Assembly (NCBI GenBank): GCA_030535235.1
Contig: JAUNCL010000006.1
Location: 1-64,000, forward strand
Reading direction: 5' to 3'
DNA from: Bacillota bacterium
GTDB lineage: Bacteria; Bacillota; Clostridia; Oscillospirales; Oscillospiraceae
DNA length: 64,000 nucleotides
Shown: one piece after another, positions 7,506-15,420 of the stretch
Layout of the letters: each line of letters begins with the position of its first letter
How positions within the stretch are numbered: the stretch's first letter is position 1
Program-made: the position numbers and the translations under genes
Notes under the pieces: generated by a model
Told to the model about the DNA's origin: nothing
Database searches by the model: none
Seen by the model: the letters and a program-made list of their open reading frames with translations, nothing else

Positions 7506-8312
7506 TTATCTCAACTTCTCGTGATACAGTTCTTTTCTCCGGTTCTGGAGGTAGTTCAAATCCCGCAGGGGGCCTTCCCGCTTGGCGGGGTCCACGGTGA
7601 CGTAGAGTTTTACCTCCTCCTGGGTGCCGGCCTCGGCCAGGGGCTTGCCGGCGGGGTCGTAGGCGCAGCTCTGGCCGCAGTAGTGGAACCGCTTCTCGTC
7701 CCCCACGTAGTTGCAATAGAGGGTGTGGACCATGTTCTCCATGGCCCGGGCCCGCATGTACACGGCGTGGTAGTCCTCAAAGGGGGACATGTTGGCGGCG
7801 CACATGCAGATGAGCTCCGCGCCGTCCAGAGCCAGGGTGCGGGCGGTCTCGGGGAACTCCCCGTCGTAGCACACCAGGATGCCCACCCGGCCAAAGGAGG
7901 TGTCAAAGGCCCGGATCTGGTTTCCGGGGTCGAACATCTTTTCCTCGCCGCCGAACATGTGGGTCTTGTGGGCGGCCCCGGCGACGGTGCCGTCCCGGTC
8001 GATGAAGAGCACGGAGTTGTGGGGCTTGCCGCCCTCCCGTTCTAAAACGGGCAGGCCGATGACCACGGCCATGTCCAGCTCCCTGGCCTTGGCCCGCAGG
8101 GCGGAAACGGCGGGGCCGGATTCCAGGGTCTCGGCCAGCTCCGCCAGTTTGTCCCGGATCATATAGCCGGTGAGGAACATTTCCGGGAAGAGAATGAGGG
8201 AGGCCCCTTTTGCGTGGGCCTCCTCTATGGCCCGGAAGGCCCGGTTCAGGTTGCCCTCCTTGTCGTAGGGGCCGGAGGTGGTCTGCACGATGCAGGCGGT
8301 AAATGGGGTCAT
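7506..8312 (-). CDS. Carbon-nitrogen hydrolase (nitrilase family)
   Basis: The 268-residue protein has the Glu-Lys-Cys catalytic triad of the nitrilase/amidase superfamily: Glu44 in LFPEMFLTG, Lys116 in AAHKTHMFGG and Cys148 in ILVCYDGEFPE. These enzymes hydrolyse C-N bonds in amides, ureas or nitriles; overall it looks like an N-carbamoylputrescine amidase or omega-amidase relative, but the substrate cannot be set from sequence. The chosen ATG at 8312 has the RBS AAAGGAG; an upstream in-frame extension would run into the ribosomal operon terminator. It is a single-gene unit convergent with the DUF5714 gene. Confidence 0.85.
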   Translation of the reverse strand: MTPFTACIVQTTSGPYDKEGNLNRAFRAIEEAHAKGASLILFPEMFLTGYMIRDKLAELAETLESGPAVSALRAKARELDMAVVIGLPVLEREGGKPHNSVLFIDRDGTVAGAAHKTHMFGGEEKMFDPGNQIRAFDTSFGRVGILVCYDGEFPETARTLALDGAELICMCAANMSPFEDYHAVYMRARAMENMVHTLYCNYVGDEKRFHYCGQSCAYDPAGKPLAEAGTQEEVKLYVTVDPAKREGPLRDLNYLQNRRKELYHEKLR

Positions 8313-8342
8313 AGGAATCTCCTTTCTTGGATATAGAAAAAC

Positions 8343-8368
8343 GCGCCGCAAACCTGTGTTTGCGGCGC
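8343..8368 (-). terminator. Terminator of the rpsF-ssb-rpsR operon
   Basis: An 11-bp stem GCGCCGCAAAC/GTTTGCGGCGC with loop CTGT, followed on the minus strand by a T-run (plus-strand GAAAAAC at 8336-8342). Confidence 0.85.
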
Positions 8369-8397
8369 ATTTGCAGTTGTGACAGACGTACTTTCGA

Positions 8398-8640
8398 TCA
8401 GTCGGTGACGTAGGGCAGCAGAGCGATCTGACGAGCGCGCTTGATGGCCTCGGTCAGCTGACGCTGATGCATAGCACAGGTGCCGGTGGTGCGGCGGGGC
8501 AGGATCTTGGAGCGCTCGGAAACGAAACGGCGCAGCTTAGCGGAATCCTTGTAATCGATGTGCTCGATCTTATCGACGCAGAAAGTACAAACCTTGCGGC
8601 GCTTGCGGTTGCCGCGAGGACGTTCTCTATCCATAGCCAT
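8398..8640 (-). CDS. rpsR: 30S ribosomal protein S18
   Basis: S18 is a small-subunit protein that pairs with S6 on the platform of the 30S subunit. The 80-residue sequence includes the basic N-terminus, [17 protein letters not shown], and the S18 core [20 protein letters not shown]. It is the zinc-binding form, with CTFC and the later CAMHQRQL providing Cys/His ligands; many bacteria also keep a non-zinc paralog used under zinc limitation. It is the last gene of rpsF-ssb-rpsR, with RBS AAGGAGG. Confidence 0.97.
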   Translation of the reverse strand: MAMDRERPRGNRKRRKVCTFCVDKIEHIDYKDSAKLRRFVSERSKILPRRTTGTCAMHQRQLTEAIKRARQIALLPYVTD

Positions 8641-8676
8641 AATAGCAAACCTCCTTAAATGATAGTGGTCACTGCC

Positions 8677-9189
8677 TTAGAAGGGCAGCTCGCCGTCGTC
8701 GTCCGTCAGGTCTGCGAACTGATCGACAGCGGGTGCGGCGGAGTAGCCGCCGCCGGACGAGGGGTAGTTGCCGCCGGGTGCGCCGTAATTGCCGCCTGCG
8801 GGAGCGCCGTAGCCTCTGCCGCCGGTGGGTGCGGGCGCGGGTGCGTAGCCGCCGCCTTCGTTGTCTCTGCGGGAGTCACCGAAATAGACGTTGTCAGCGA
8901 CCACCTCAGTGGCGTAACGACGGTTGCCGTCCCGGTCGGTGTAGTCGCGGGTCTGGAGCTTGCCCTCCACAATGGCCATGCGGCCCTTGGTGAAGAACCG
9001 GGAGACGAACTCGCCGGTCTGACGCCAGGCAACGACATTGATGAAATCGGCTTTCCGCTCGCCGGTCTCCCGGTCCTTGAAGTCCCGGTCCACGGCCAGA
9101 CGGAAGGAAGCCATTGCCACGCCGCTCTGGGTGTGGCGGAGTTCAGGGTCAGCCACCAGGCGGCCCTGAAGGAAGATCTTGTTCAGCAT
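8677..9189 (-). CDS. ssb: Single-stranded DNA-binding protein
   Basis: SSB coats single-stranded DNA in replication and repair. The 170-residue protein has the OB-fold N-terminus (MLNKIFLQGRLVADPELR, FINVVAWRQTGEFV, GKLQTRDYTDRDGNRRYATEVVAD), a flexible Gly/Tyr/Pro-rich linker (about residues 110-155), and the acidic tip DDDGELPF that recruits partner proteins. It lies between rpsF and rpsR, the standard arrangement in Bacillota, 15 bp after rpsF. Confidence 0.97.
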   Translation of the reverse strand: MLNKIFLQGRLVADPELRHTQSGVAMASFRLAVDRDFKDRETGERKADFINVVAWRQTGEFVSRFFTKGRMAIVEGKLQTRDYTDRDGNRRYATEVVADNVYFGDSRRDNEGGGYAPAPAPTGGRGYGAPAGGNYGAPGGNYPSSGGGYSAAPAVDQFADLTDDDGELPF

Positions 9190-9204
9190 GGAGCAAGAGC
9201 CTCC

Positions 9205-9501
9205 TTATTCGTCCTTGCAGATGATCATGGAGCGCATGACGCCTTCGGTGATCTTCAGCACGCGGTCCAGCTCTGCGGGCAGAGAGGGCTCGGCAGTGAA
9301 GGTCATGAGGACGTAATAACCCTCGTTCAGGTCATTGATGGGATAGGCCAGACGACGCTTGCCCCACTCATCGACCTCAGTCACAGTACCCTGAGTCTCA
9401 ACCAGAGCCTTGAACTTCTCGATCATAGCGGCAATAGCCTCTTCACCCATTGCGGGGTCCAGGATGTAGACCACTTCGTAGTTTGCGTTTACCTTTGCCA
9501 T
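9205..9501 (-). CDS. rpsF: 30S ribosomal protein S6
   Basis: S6 binds S18 and 16S rRNA on the 30S platform. The 98-residue protein reads MAKVNANYEVVYILDP and contains the typical EVDEWGKRRLAYPINDLNEGYYVLMTF stretch (in two parts: EVDEWGKRRLAYPI and NEGYYVLMTF). The start is fixed by the RBS AAGGAGG 11 nt upstream; an in-frame extension upstream has no family support. It is the first gene of the operon, preceded by a strong promoter and a structured leader. Confidence 0.96.
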   Translation of the reverse strand: MAKVNANYEVVYILDPAMGEEAIAAMIEKFKALVETQGTVTEVDEWGKRRLAYPINDLNEGYYVLMTFTAEPSLPAELDRVLKITEGVMRSMIICKDE

Positions 9502-9580
9502 GGTTCGTTGCACCTCCTTATGGACATTTGTCCGGCGTTCACAGCCGCCGGAAAGGATATGCTTGTTGATAGACACAAGC
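9502..9580 (-). promoter_or_regulatory. Structured leader of rpsF, possible S6:S18 autoregulatory RNA
   Basis: Between the promoter and rpsF the transcript can form GCTTGT/ACAAGC and CCGGCG/CGCCGG hairpins. rpsF leaders in many bacteria bind the S6:S18 complex through a CCG element in a bulge. CCG triplets are present here, but I could not confirm the precise consensus. Confidence 0.4.
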
Positions 9581-9586
9581 TTTATT

Positions 9587-9614
9587 ATTATACCGGAAAT
9601 CCGGGGTTTGTCAA
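9587..9614 (-). promoter_or_regulatory. Promoter of the rpsF-ssb-rpsR operon
   Basis: On the minus strand: TTGACA, 16-bp spacer, TATAAT. Both hexamers match the sigma-A consensus perfectly. Confidence 0.85.
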
Positions 9615-9648
9615 GAATTTTTTCAATCCCCGTGGTTTTTTCCGCAAG

Positions 9649-9687
9649 AAAGGGAGAGCACTCCCTGCCGGGGGGCGCTCTCCCTTT
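9649..9687 (-). terminator. Terminator of the NhaC-family gene
   Basis: The stem AAAGGGAGAGC/GCTCTCCCTTT lies downstream of the minus-strand stop at 9716, with a T-rich stretch beyond the stem on that strand. Confidence 0.6.
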
Positions 9688-9715
9688 GGGTTTCTTGCTT
9701 TGGTTCCTCCGGGGC

Positions 9716-11080
9716 TCAGCCCAGGAAGAGGAAGCCGTAGGCCAGGTAGGCGATGGAGGTCAGGATGCCGGCGCACAGGGCGAAGGGCATCTGGGTCTTT
9801 ACATGGTCCAGGGGCAGGATATCCGTGGCCTGGCCGATGAGGATGGCGTTATCCGAATAGAAGCAGAGCTGGGTGCCGAACACCGAGCCGGAGAAGATGG
9901 CCGCGATGGCCACTGCCAGGTTGGCGTCCATGGCCTGGGCCAGGGGGACGATGAGGGGAACCATGATGGCCGACACGCCCCAGGCGTTGGCCAGGGCAAA
10001 GGTCATCAGGGTGGCCACCAGGAAGACGGCGAAGGGGAGGACCTGGCCGGCCATCAGGGGAGCCACCTTGCCGATGATGTACTCAGACATGCCCAGGTTC
10101 TCGCAGGCTGCCTTGAACAGGAAGGCGATGACCAGCAGGGCCAGCACCGACACCATGGTGGAAAAGCCCTCCCAGACGGTGTCCACAAACTCGGAGATAG
10201 ACATGAGCTTCCGGGCCAGGTACATGATGCAGGTGAAGACCAGGGCGATGGCCACGCCGGACAGCACGTCGATGTTAAAATAGATGGTGGCGGCCAGCAG
10301 CACCAGGATGGGCAGGACAAAGTCGAGCACGCCGCCGGTCTTGCCGGAGGGCTCCTCCACGGTCTCCTCCTCAGCCGGACGGGCATCGGGGTAGAGCTGG
10401 CCGGTCTCCTCCGCCTGCTTCTGATACTTCCGAATGGGGCCGAAGAGGGGGATGATCCCTGCGATGACCAGCAGAAGGACCAGCAGACAGAACATGGGGT
10501 AGAACATGAAGGGGATGGACTGGATGTAGGCCAGCACGCCGCTCCCTCCCTCGGGGACGATGCCGGTGCTCTCGATCAGGCTGGCGTAGTAGATGGACCA
10601 GGAGGAGAGGGGAATGAGCACCACCACGGGCGCCGAGGTGGAGCCGATGATGTAAGCGGTCATCGTCCGGTGGACCCGGTGGGAGTCGTTCAGACGCTTG
10701 GTGATGGAGGCGGTGGTGAGGATGTTCAGGTAGTCGTCCACAAACAGCAGGACGCTGAGGGCCCACTCCGCCAGCAGGGACTTCTTTTTGGTGGTGGCAA
10801 ACCGGGAGAGCAGGCCGGAAAAGCCCATGGCCGCCCGGGATTTCTCCAGAACGCCCACCAGACCGCCCAGCAGGCCCACCACCAGCAGCACCCAGATGTT
10901 TTCCGCAGCGACGGTCTGGAGCTGCTCCACAAGGGCCGGGAACCAGGCCCCCTTATAGCCGATGACTAAGGCCAGAAGGGTGGCGATGAGCAGGGATTCA
11001 AAGGTACGCTTGGTGATCAGAGCAACGACGATGAGGACAAGCACGGGAAGAAGACTGATGATTCCGTAGGTTCCGTCCAT
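9716..11080 (-). CDS. NhaC-family Na+/H+ antiporter-like membrane protein
   Basis: A 454-residue polytopic membrane protein with about 11 to 12 hydrophobic segments. It fits the NhaC/ion-transporter superfamily: FVDDYLNILTTASITKRLNDSH, IIGSTSAPVVVLIPLSSW and FALANAWGVSAIMVPLIVPLA are typical. Known relatives exchange Na+ for H+, sometimes together with an organic acid (malate/lactate type), so the real substrate is open. The start at 11080 has the RBS GGGGGA about 10 nt upstream. It lies downstream of the LuxR regulator and beside the putrescine-catabolism-like genes, so a role in exchange of amine-derived solutes is possible but unproven. Confidence 0.75.
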   Translation of the reverse strand: MDGTYGIISLLPVLVLIVVALITKRTFESLLIATLLALVIGYKGAWFPALVEQLQTVAAENIWVLLVVGLLGGLVGVLEKSRAAMGFSGLLSRFATTKKKSLLAEWALSVLLFVDDYLNILTTASITKRLNDSHRVHRTMTAYIIGSTSAPVVVLIPLSSWSIYYASLIESTGIVPEGGSGVLAYIQSIPFMFYPMFCLLVLLLVIAGIIPLFGPIRKYQKQAEETGQLYPDARPAEEETVEEPSGKTGGVLDFVLPILVLLAATIYFNIDVLSGVAIALVFTCIMYLARKLMSISEFVDTVWEGFSTMVSVLALLVIAFLFKAACENLGMSEYIIGKVAPLMAGQVLPFAVFLVATLMTFALANAWGVSAIMVPLIVPLAQAMDANLAVAIAAIFSGSVFGTQLCFYSDNAILIGQATDILPLDHVKTQMPFALCAGILTSIAYLAYGFLFLG

Positions 11081-11253
11081 AGGTTGACAATCCCCCTTTC
11101 CGCAAGGGACCACGATGGGGTTATGAAGCGTGAGGCCCTCGCATAGATTCTTTCTGTGGCATGATATGCTGCAGTCCGGTCGGGTATCTCTGAATCCGTG
11201 GTTCCGTTCATTTTTCTCTCTCGTTTAACGGGCGTGCATCCCTCCTGTTCGGG

Positions 11254-12024
11254 TCAGCTCCTGGAATCGCCCTCCAGGAGCAGGCGCATGATCTCCCAAC
11301 GGGAGGATACGCCCAGCTTGCGGAAAATGTTCTGAAAGTGCTTCTGCAGGGTGGATTCCCGCACCTGCATGGCCTCTGCGATCTCCCGGTTGTCCCGGAA
11401 GTGGGTGAGCTGCTCCAGCAGCTGGACCTCCCGCGCCGTGAGGCCGTACCGGGCGCCGATGGCGGAAAAGTCGTAGCCCGGTGCGTTCCCACGGTGATAC
11501 ATCCGTGCCAGCACGGCGTCCATCTGCTGGTTCAGGTGGATGCCAACGGAGCTGGTGAGGAAGAGCTCTTCATCGGTAAAGGGGCCGTCCTCCTGGCAGC
11601 GGAAGATGCTCAGGGCCCCCAGGGGTTTGCCATTAAATACGATGCCGTATTGCAGGGAGTCGTATACGTTGAACTTCTGATAGCACTCCTGGTAAAAGGA
11701 AGAGCGCAGACGCTGCTGCTCCCCCACCAGGTCGCTCTCCCGAAAGAGAGTGGATTCCCGGCAGCAGTTGAGCCAGCCGGTGTAATCGTCGTCGGCAAAG
11801 CGCATGTAGTTGCGCTCGGCCTCGATAAACTCTGCGGGGACGCAGAGGGGCTCCACCAGGCGGATCTTGGTGTCCTGGTCATCTCTGCGCATGATACTGG
11901 CGTAGCGGTATGGGACGAGCATTTTCAGCACGGGCAGAAAATATCTTCCCAAATCCTGGTAGGTCCGGCACCGGTAAAGCTCGCAAACCACATTGTTGAA
12001 GATGTGAAACTGGTTCTTTTTCAT
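11254..12024 (-). CDS. LuxR-family transcriptional regulator
   Basis: A 256-residue protein whose C-terminus is a LuxR-type helix-turn-helix (about residues 193-250: YGLTAREVQLLEQL, NREIAEAMQVRESTLQKHFQNIFRKLGV). The N-terminal 180 residues look like a GAF-type sensor fold (GKPLGALSIFRCQEDGPFTDEELFL). The ligand is unknown. It is divergent from the aminotransferase/dehydrogenase pair across a 332-bp AT-rich region whose predicted plus promoter has a weak -35. It is therefore the likely activator of those genes. Confidence 0.85.
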   Translation of the reverse strand: MKKNQFHIFNNVVCELYRCRTYQDLGRYFLPVLKMLVPYRYASIMRRDDQDTKIRLVEPLCVPAEFIEAERNYMRFADDDYTGWLNCCRESTLFRESDLVGEQQRLRSSFYQECYQKFNVYDSLQYGIVFNGKPLGALSIFRCQEDGPFTDEELFLTSSVGIHLNQQMDAVLARMYHRGNAPGYDFSAIGARYGLTAREVQLLEQLTHFRDNREIAEAMQVRESTLQKHFQNIFRKLGVSSRWEIMRLLLEGDSRS

Positions 12025-12095
12025 TGCCTTGCTTCCCGTCCTTTCCTGGAATTTCCTGTTTTGTTAAGTATAATAGAAAATAAATTGAAATAACA

Positions 12096-12111
12096 TACCT
12101 GAAAATAGGTA
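12096..12111. promoter_or_regulatory. Candidate operator for the LuxR-type regulator
   Basis: The dyad TACCTGAAAATAGGTA lies in the AT-rich region between the regulator and patA. The arms are short (5 bp), so this is a suggestion only. Confidence 0.3.
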
Positions 12112-12173
12112 GAACTTATTATAAAAGAGTATATATGATATGAATTTAAGTATAAATTAGAAAAAGAAAGGAA

Positions 12174-12202
12174 TTTTAAGAAAGTAAAGAATACCGTATA
12201 AT
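12174..12202 (+). promoter_or_regulatory. Probable promoter of patA, weak -35
   Basis: TTTTAA, 17-bp spacer, TATAAT, in a very AT-rich stretch (12025-12240). The poor -35 fits activator dependence. A leader of about 150 nt follows before the ATG; I saw no riboswitch in it. Confidence 0.45.
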
Positions 12203-12356
12203 AAAGTCGGGTAAATTATTCGTTTTCATAATTTCATTCGTATCTTACCAAAATGTGGACGGAATCGCACAGAGATTCTCAAAGGAGTAAAAAGCAGGCG
12301 GTTGTCGCCGCTTGGATAGGGTTTCATACATGGCAGAACAAAAAGGAGGATTATCC

Positions 12357-13742
12357 ATGTACAACTACGAAAAAAACAGAGAACAGGTCGTAAAGGATCT
12401 GGACAGAGTCATTAAGCTCATCCACATGAGGGCAGACGAGATTCCCGAGGAAGAGAAGGCTCAGATGGTCAAGGAGACCGTGGAGCACTTCAACACCTGC
12501 GTCAGCCCCGGTTGGATCAACTACAGAAAGTGCGTCTCCTCCGAGACCGAGGGCAGCGCCGTTCTGGAATGGGAAGACGGCGGCTCCTACTTCCGCGGTC
12601 TGTATGACAACGAGAAGTTCCTGGACGCCATGGGCGGCTTCGGCATCTATGTCGCCGGCCACAGCGAAGAGCTGATCATTGACACCGTGAAGGCCCAGCT
12701 GAGCCGTCAGGGTCTGCACTCCCAGGAGCTGATCGACCCCCTGCGCGGCTATCTGGCCAAGGCCATGGCAGACTGCACCCCCGGCGATCTGCAGCAGTGC
12801 TTCTTCACCAACGCCGGCACCGAGGCTGTGGAAATCGCCATGAAGCTGGCCCGCTTCAAGAGCAAGGGCAAGTGGTTCATCTCCACCACCCACGCCTTCC
12901 ACGGCAAGACCGGCGGCGCCCTGTCCCTGACCGCCAAGGGCATCTATCGTCAGCCCTATCTGCCTCTGCTCCAGCAGGTGCAGCACGTGGAATACGGCAA
13001 CGCAGCCGCCATCCGCACCGCCATTGAGAACCTGCGGGAAGTGGGCGAGTCCATCGCCGCCGTGATTCTGGAGCCCATCCAGGGCGAAGCCGGCGTTATC
13101 GTTCCCCCCGCTGGCTACCTGAAGGAAGTCCGCGCCATCTGCGACGAGCTGGATGTGATCCTCATCATCGACGAGATCCAGACCGGCATGGGCCGTACCG
13201 GCACCCTGTGGCGCTGCGATGCAGAAGAGATCGTTCCCGACATCATGACCTTCGGTAAGGCCTTCGGCGGCGGCGTGATGCCCATCACCGGCCTCATTTG
13301 CCGTCCCTGCATGTGGAGCGAAGAGCTGATTGAGAACCCCTATCTGCTGGGCTCCACCACCTTCGGCGGCAACCCCGTCTGCTGCGCAGCCGCTATCGCT
13401 GCCCTGGACTTCCAGCTGAAGAACGACATCCCCGGTCAGGCCCGCGAAAAGGGCGCCAAGATCAAGGCCGGCCTGGAGGCCATTCAGGCAAAGTATCCCA
13501 CCGTCATCAAGGAAGTCCGCGGCGTCGGCCTGATGATGGCTGTGGAGTTCTTCGCTGACGAGTATGGCTATGAGTTCTCCAAGGAGATGTACAACCAGCA
13601 CGTCATCATCTCCGGCACCCTGAACAACTCCAAGTCCATCCGCTTCGAGCCCCCCGCATCCCTGACTGACGAGGAGATCGCCAAGATTCTGGACGCCTCC
13701 GAAAAGGCAACCGCCAAGGCCAAGGAAGTCTTCGGCCTCTAA
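12357..13742 (+). CDS. patA: Class III aminotransferase, putrescine aminotransferase-like
   Basis: A PLP enzyme of 461 residues. It closely follows the E. coli putrescine aminotransferase PatA (YgjG) pattern: VSPGWINYRKCVSSETEGSA, GGFGIYVAGHSEELII, LHSQELIDPLRGYLAKAMA, ILEPIQGEAGVIVPPAGYL, IDEIQTGMGRTG and GTLNNSKSIRFEPP. The PLP lysine is Lys301 in TFGKAFGGGVMP. PatA moves an amino group from putrescine to 2-oxoglutarate, giving 4-aminobutanal. The start at 12357 has a perfect AAGGAGG; in-frame codons upstream are weaker. An aldehyde dehydrogenase follows, matching the second step of the route. Cadaverine or another diamine is also possible. Confidence 0.82.
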   Translation: MYNYEKNREQVVKDLDRVIKLIHMRADEIPEEEKAQMVKETVEHFNTCVSPGWINYRKCVSSETEGSAVLEWEDGGSYFRGLYDNEKFLDAMGGFGIYVAGHSEELIIDTVKAQLSRQGLHSQELIDPLRGYLAKAMADCTPGDLQQCFFTNAGTEAVEIAMKLARFKSKGKWFISTTHAFHGKTGGALSLTAKGIYRQPYLPLLQQVQHVEYGNAAAIRTAIENLREVGESIAAVILEPIQGEAGVIVPPAGYLKEVRAICDELDVILIIDEIQTGMGRTGTLWRCDAEEIVPDIMTFGKAFGGGVMPITGLICRPCMWSEELIENPYLLGSTTFGGNPVCCAAAIAALDFQLKNDIPGQAREKGAKIKAGLEAIQAKYPTVIKEVRGVGLMMAVEFFADEYGYEFSKEMYNQHVIISGTLNNSKSIRFEPPASLTDEEIAKILDASEKATAKAKEVFGL

Positions 13743-13781
13743 GCCGTTTTTGGGCAAACGAGCCTTTGTGATGTACATCCT

Positions 13782-13811
13782 CCCACCAGAGAGTGTTTGC
13801 TCTCTGGTGGG
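13782..13811 (+). other. Stem-loop between patA and the aldehyde dehydrogenase gene
   Basis: An 11-bp stem CCCACCAGAGA/TCTCTGGTGGG without a T-tract. It probably stabilises or partly attenuates the bicistronic mRNA rather than ending it. Confidence 0.5.
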
Positions 13812-13848
13812 GAACCCCTTCCCCCTGTGACTGATAGGAGATTTTTCT

Positions 13849-15330
13849 ATGAAGATTTGCAAGAATTATATCAACGGTGAGTGGGTCGATAGCGTCAGCG
13901 GCAAGACTGCTCCTACCTATAACCCTGCCAACGGCGAAATTCTGGCCGAGGTCGTCCAGTCCAACCAGGAAGACGTAGAGCGCGCCGTGGCTGCCGCCAA
14001 GAAGTCCTTCTATGAGACCCGCGACTGGCGGGATATGGACAGCCAGACCAGAGGCGATATCCTGCTGAAGATCGCCGATCTGATCGACAAGAATCGTGAT
14101 GAGCTGGCCCGCATCGAGTCCATGGACATGGGCAAGCCCCTCCGTGAGGCCGAAGGCGATGTGGACGACGCTCTGCACTGCTATCGTTACTATGCCGGCA
14201 TCATCAAGGCCCCCTACGGCGGCGTCTATGACGTCAACGAGGGCTTTGGCAAGATGCACTCCTTCACCATCCACGAGCCCGTGGGCGTGGTGGCCCTCAT
14301 CAGCGCCTGGAACTTCCCCTTCGTCATGGGTTCCTGGAAGATCGCTCCTGCGCTGGCCGCCGGCAACAGCATTATCTTCAAGCCCGCTTCCAACGCCGTG
14401 ATGTCCAACGTGAAGATGTTCGAGATCCTGGAAGAGGCCGGCGTGCCCAAGGGCGCTGCCAACCTGATTCTGGGGCCTGGCGGTTCTGTGGGTGAGGCTC
14501 TGGCTTCCCATAAGGACATCGGCATGGTCACCCTGACCGGCTCCACTGCCGTGGGTCAGAGCATCATGCGCTGTGCTGCCAGCAACGTGAAGAAGATCGG
14601 CCTGGAGCTGGGCGGCAAGTCCCCCAACATCATTTTCGCCGATGTGGATCTGGAGGCCGCTGTGGAATGGGCCATGATCGGCATCTTCTTCAACCAGGGC
14701 GAGGTCTGCTGCGCAGGCTCCCGCATCATCATCGAGGAGAGCATCCACGATGCCTTCGTCAAGCGGTTTGCTGAGCGGGCCAACGCCATGACCATCGGCA
14801 ACCCCCTGGACAACCCCGACATGGGCCCCATGGTCAGCGAAGGCCAGCTCCGCGACGTGCTGAGCTATGTGCAGAAGGGCATCGAAGAGGGCGCTACCCT
14901 GGTCTGCGGCGGCGAACGCTATACCGAGGGCGAGTGCGCCAAGGGCTACTACATGCGTCCCACCATCTTCGATAACTGCACCCCCGACATGACCATCGTC
15001 CGGGAGGAGATCTTCGGGCCTGTGGTCACCATCCAGACCTTCAAGACCGAGGAAGAGGCCATTGCTCTGGCCAACGACACCGATTACGGCCTGGCCGGCG
15101 GCGTGTTCACCCATCAGCTGGAGAGAGCACTCCGTGTGGTCAAGGAAGTCCGTGCCGGCATCACCTGGGTCAATGCATTCAACCCCACCTTCAACGAAGC
15201 TCCCTGGGGCGGCTATAAGATGTCCGGTGTCGGCCGTGAGCTGGGCGTCCATGGCCTGGAGGAATACCAGGAGATCAAGCAGGTCAACATCAACCTCACG
15301 CCCGGCGCACCCGGCTGGTACGAGCACTAA
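13849..15330 (+). CDS. NAD(P)-dependent aldehyde dehydrogenase, probably 4-aminobutyraldehyde dehydrogenase
   Basis: A 493-residue ALDH-superfamily enzyme that oxidises an aldehyde to a carboxylate. It shows ISAWNFPFVMGSWKIAPALA, the cofactor-binding GSTAVGQSI, the general-base Glu in LELGGKSPN, and the catalytic Cys287 in NQGEVCCAGSR. It is closest in layout to betaine/gamma-aminobutyraldehyde dehydrogenases. Together with the putrescine aminotransferase upstream it would turn putrescine into 4-aminobutyrate (GABA). The RBS AGGAG precedes the ATG. The specific substrate is inferred from context. Confidence 0.85.
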   Translation: MKICKNYINGEWVDSVSGKTAPTYNPANGEILAEVVQSNQEDVERAVAAAKKSFYETRDWRDMDSQTRGDILLKIADLIDKNRDELARIESMDMGKPLREAEGDVDDALHCYRYYAGIIKAPYGGVYDVNEGFGKMHSFTIHEPVGVVALISAWNFPFVMGSWKIAPALAAGNSIIFKPASNAVMSNVKMFEILEEAGVPKGAANLILGPGGSVGEALASHKDIGMVTLTGSTAVGQSIMRCAASNVKKIGLELGGKSPNIIFADVDLEAAVEWAMIGIFFNQGEVCCAGSRIIIEESIHDAFVKRFAERANAMTIGNPLDNPDMGPMVSEGQLRDVLSYVQKGIEEGATLVCGGERYTEGECAKGYYMRPTIFDNCTPDMTIVREEIFGPVVTIQTFKTEEEAIALANDTDYGLAGGVFTHQLERALRVVKEVRAGITWVNAFNPTFNEAPWGGYKMSGVGRELGVHGLEEYQEIKQVNINLTPGAPGWYEH

Positions 15331-15370
15331 GCGAACACAGAAATCGTTTTGTAACGCATGACAGAATAAT

Positions 15371-15402
15371 AAAAAGGCCGTCTCTTCGGAGGCGGCCTTT
15401 TT
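15371..15402. terminator. Bidirectional terminator
   Basis: AAAAAGGCCG pairs with CGGCCTTTTT around a TTCG-capped inner stem. It ends the aldehyde dehydrogenase transcript (plus) and the ABC permease transcript (minus). Confidence 0.88.
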
Positions 15403-15420
15403 GCGTGGGAAAAATGGAGG

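Noticed and set aside
8659..9840. 393-codon plus-strand frame over ssb and rpsF
   Set aside because: Shadow of the rpsF-ssb-rpsR genes on the minus strand.
13606..15327. 573-codon open frame antisense to the aldehyde dehydrogenase gene
   Set aside because: Product is a His/Gly/Asp/Val-rich shadow of GC-rich coding DNA, with no RBS; the plus strand encodes a complete known enzyme.
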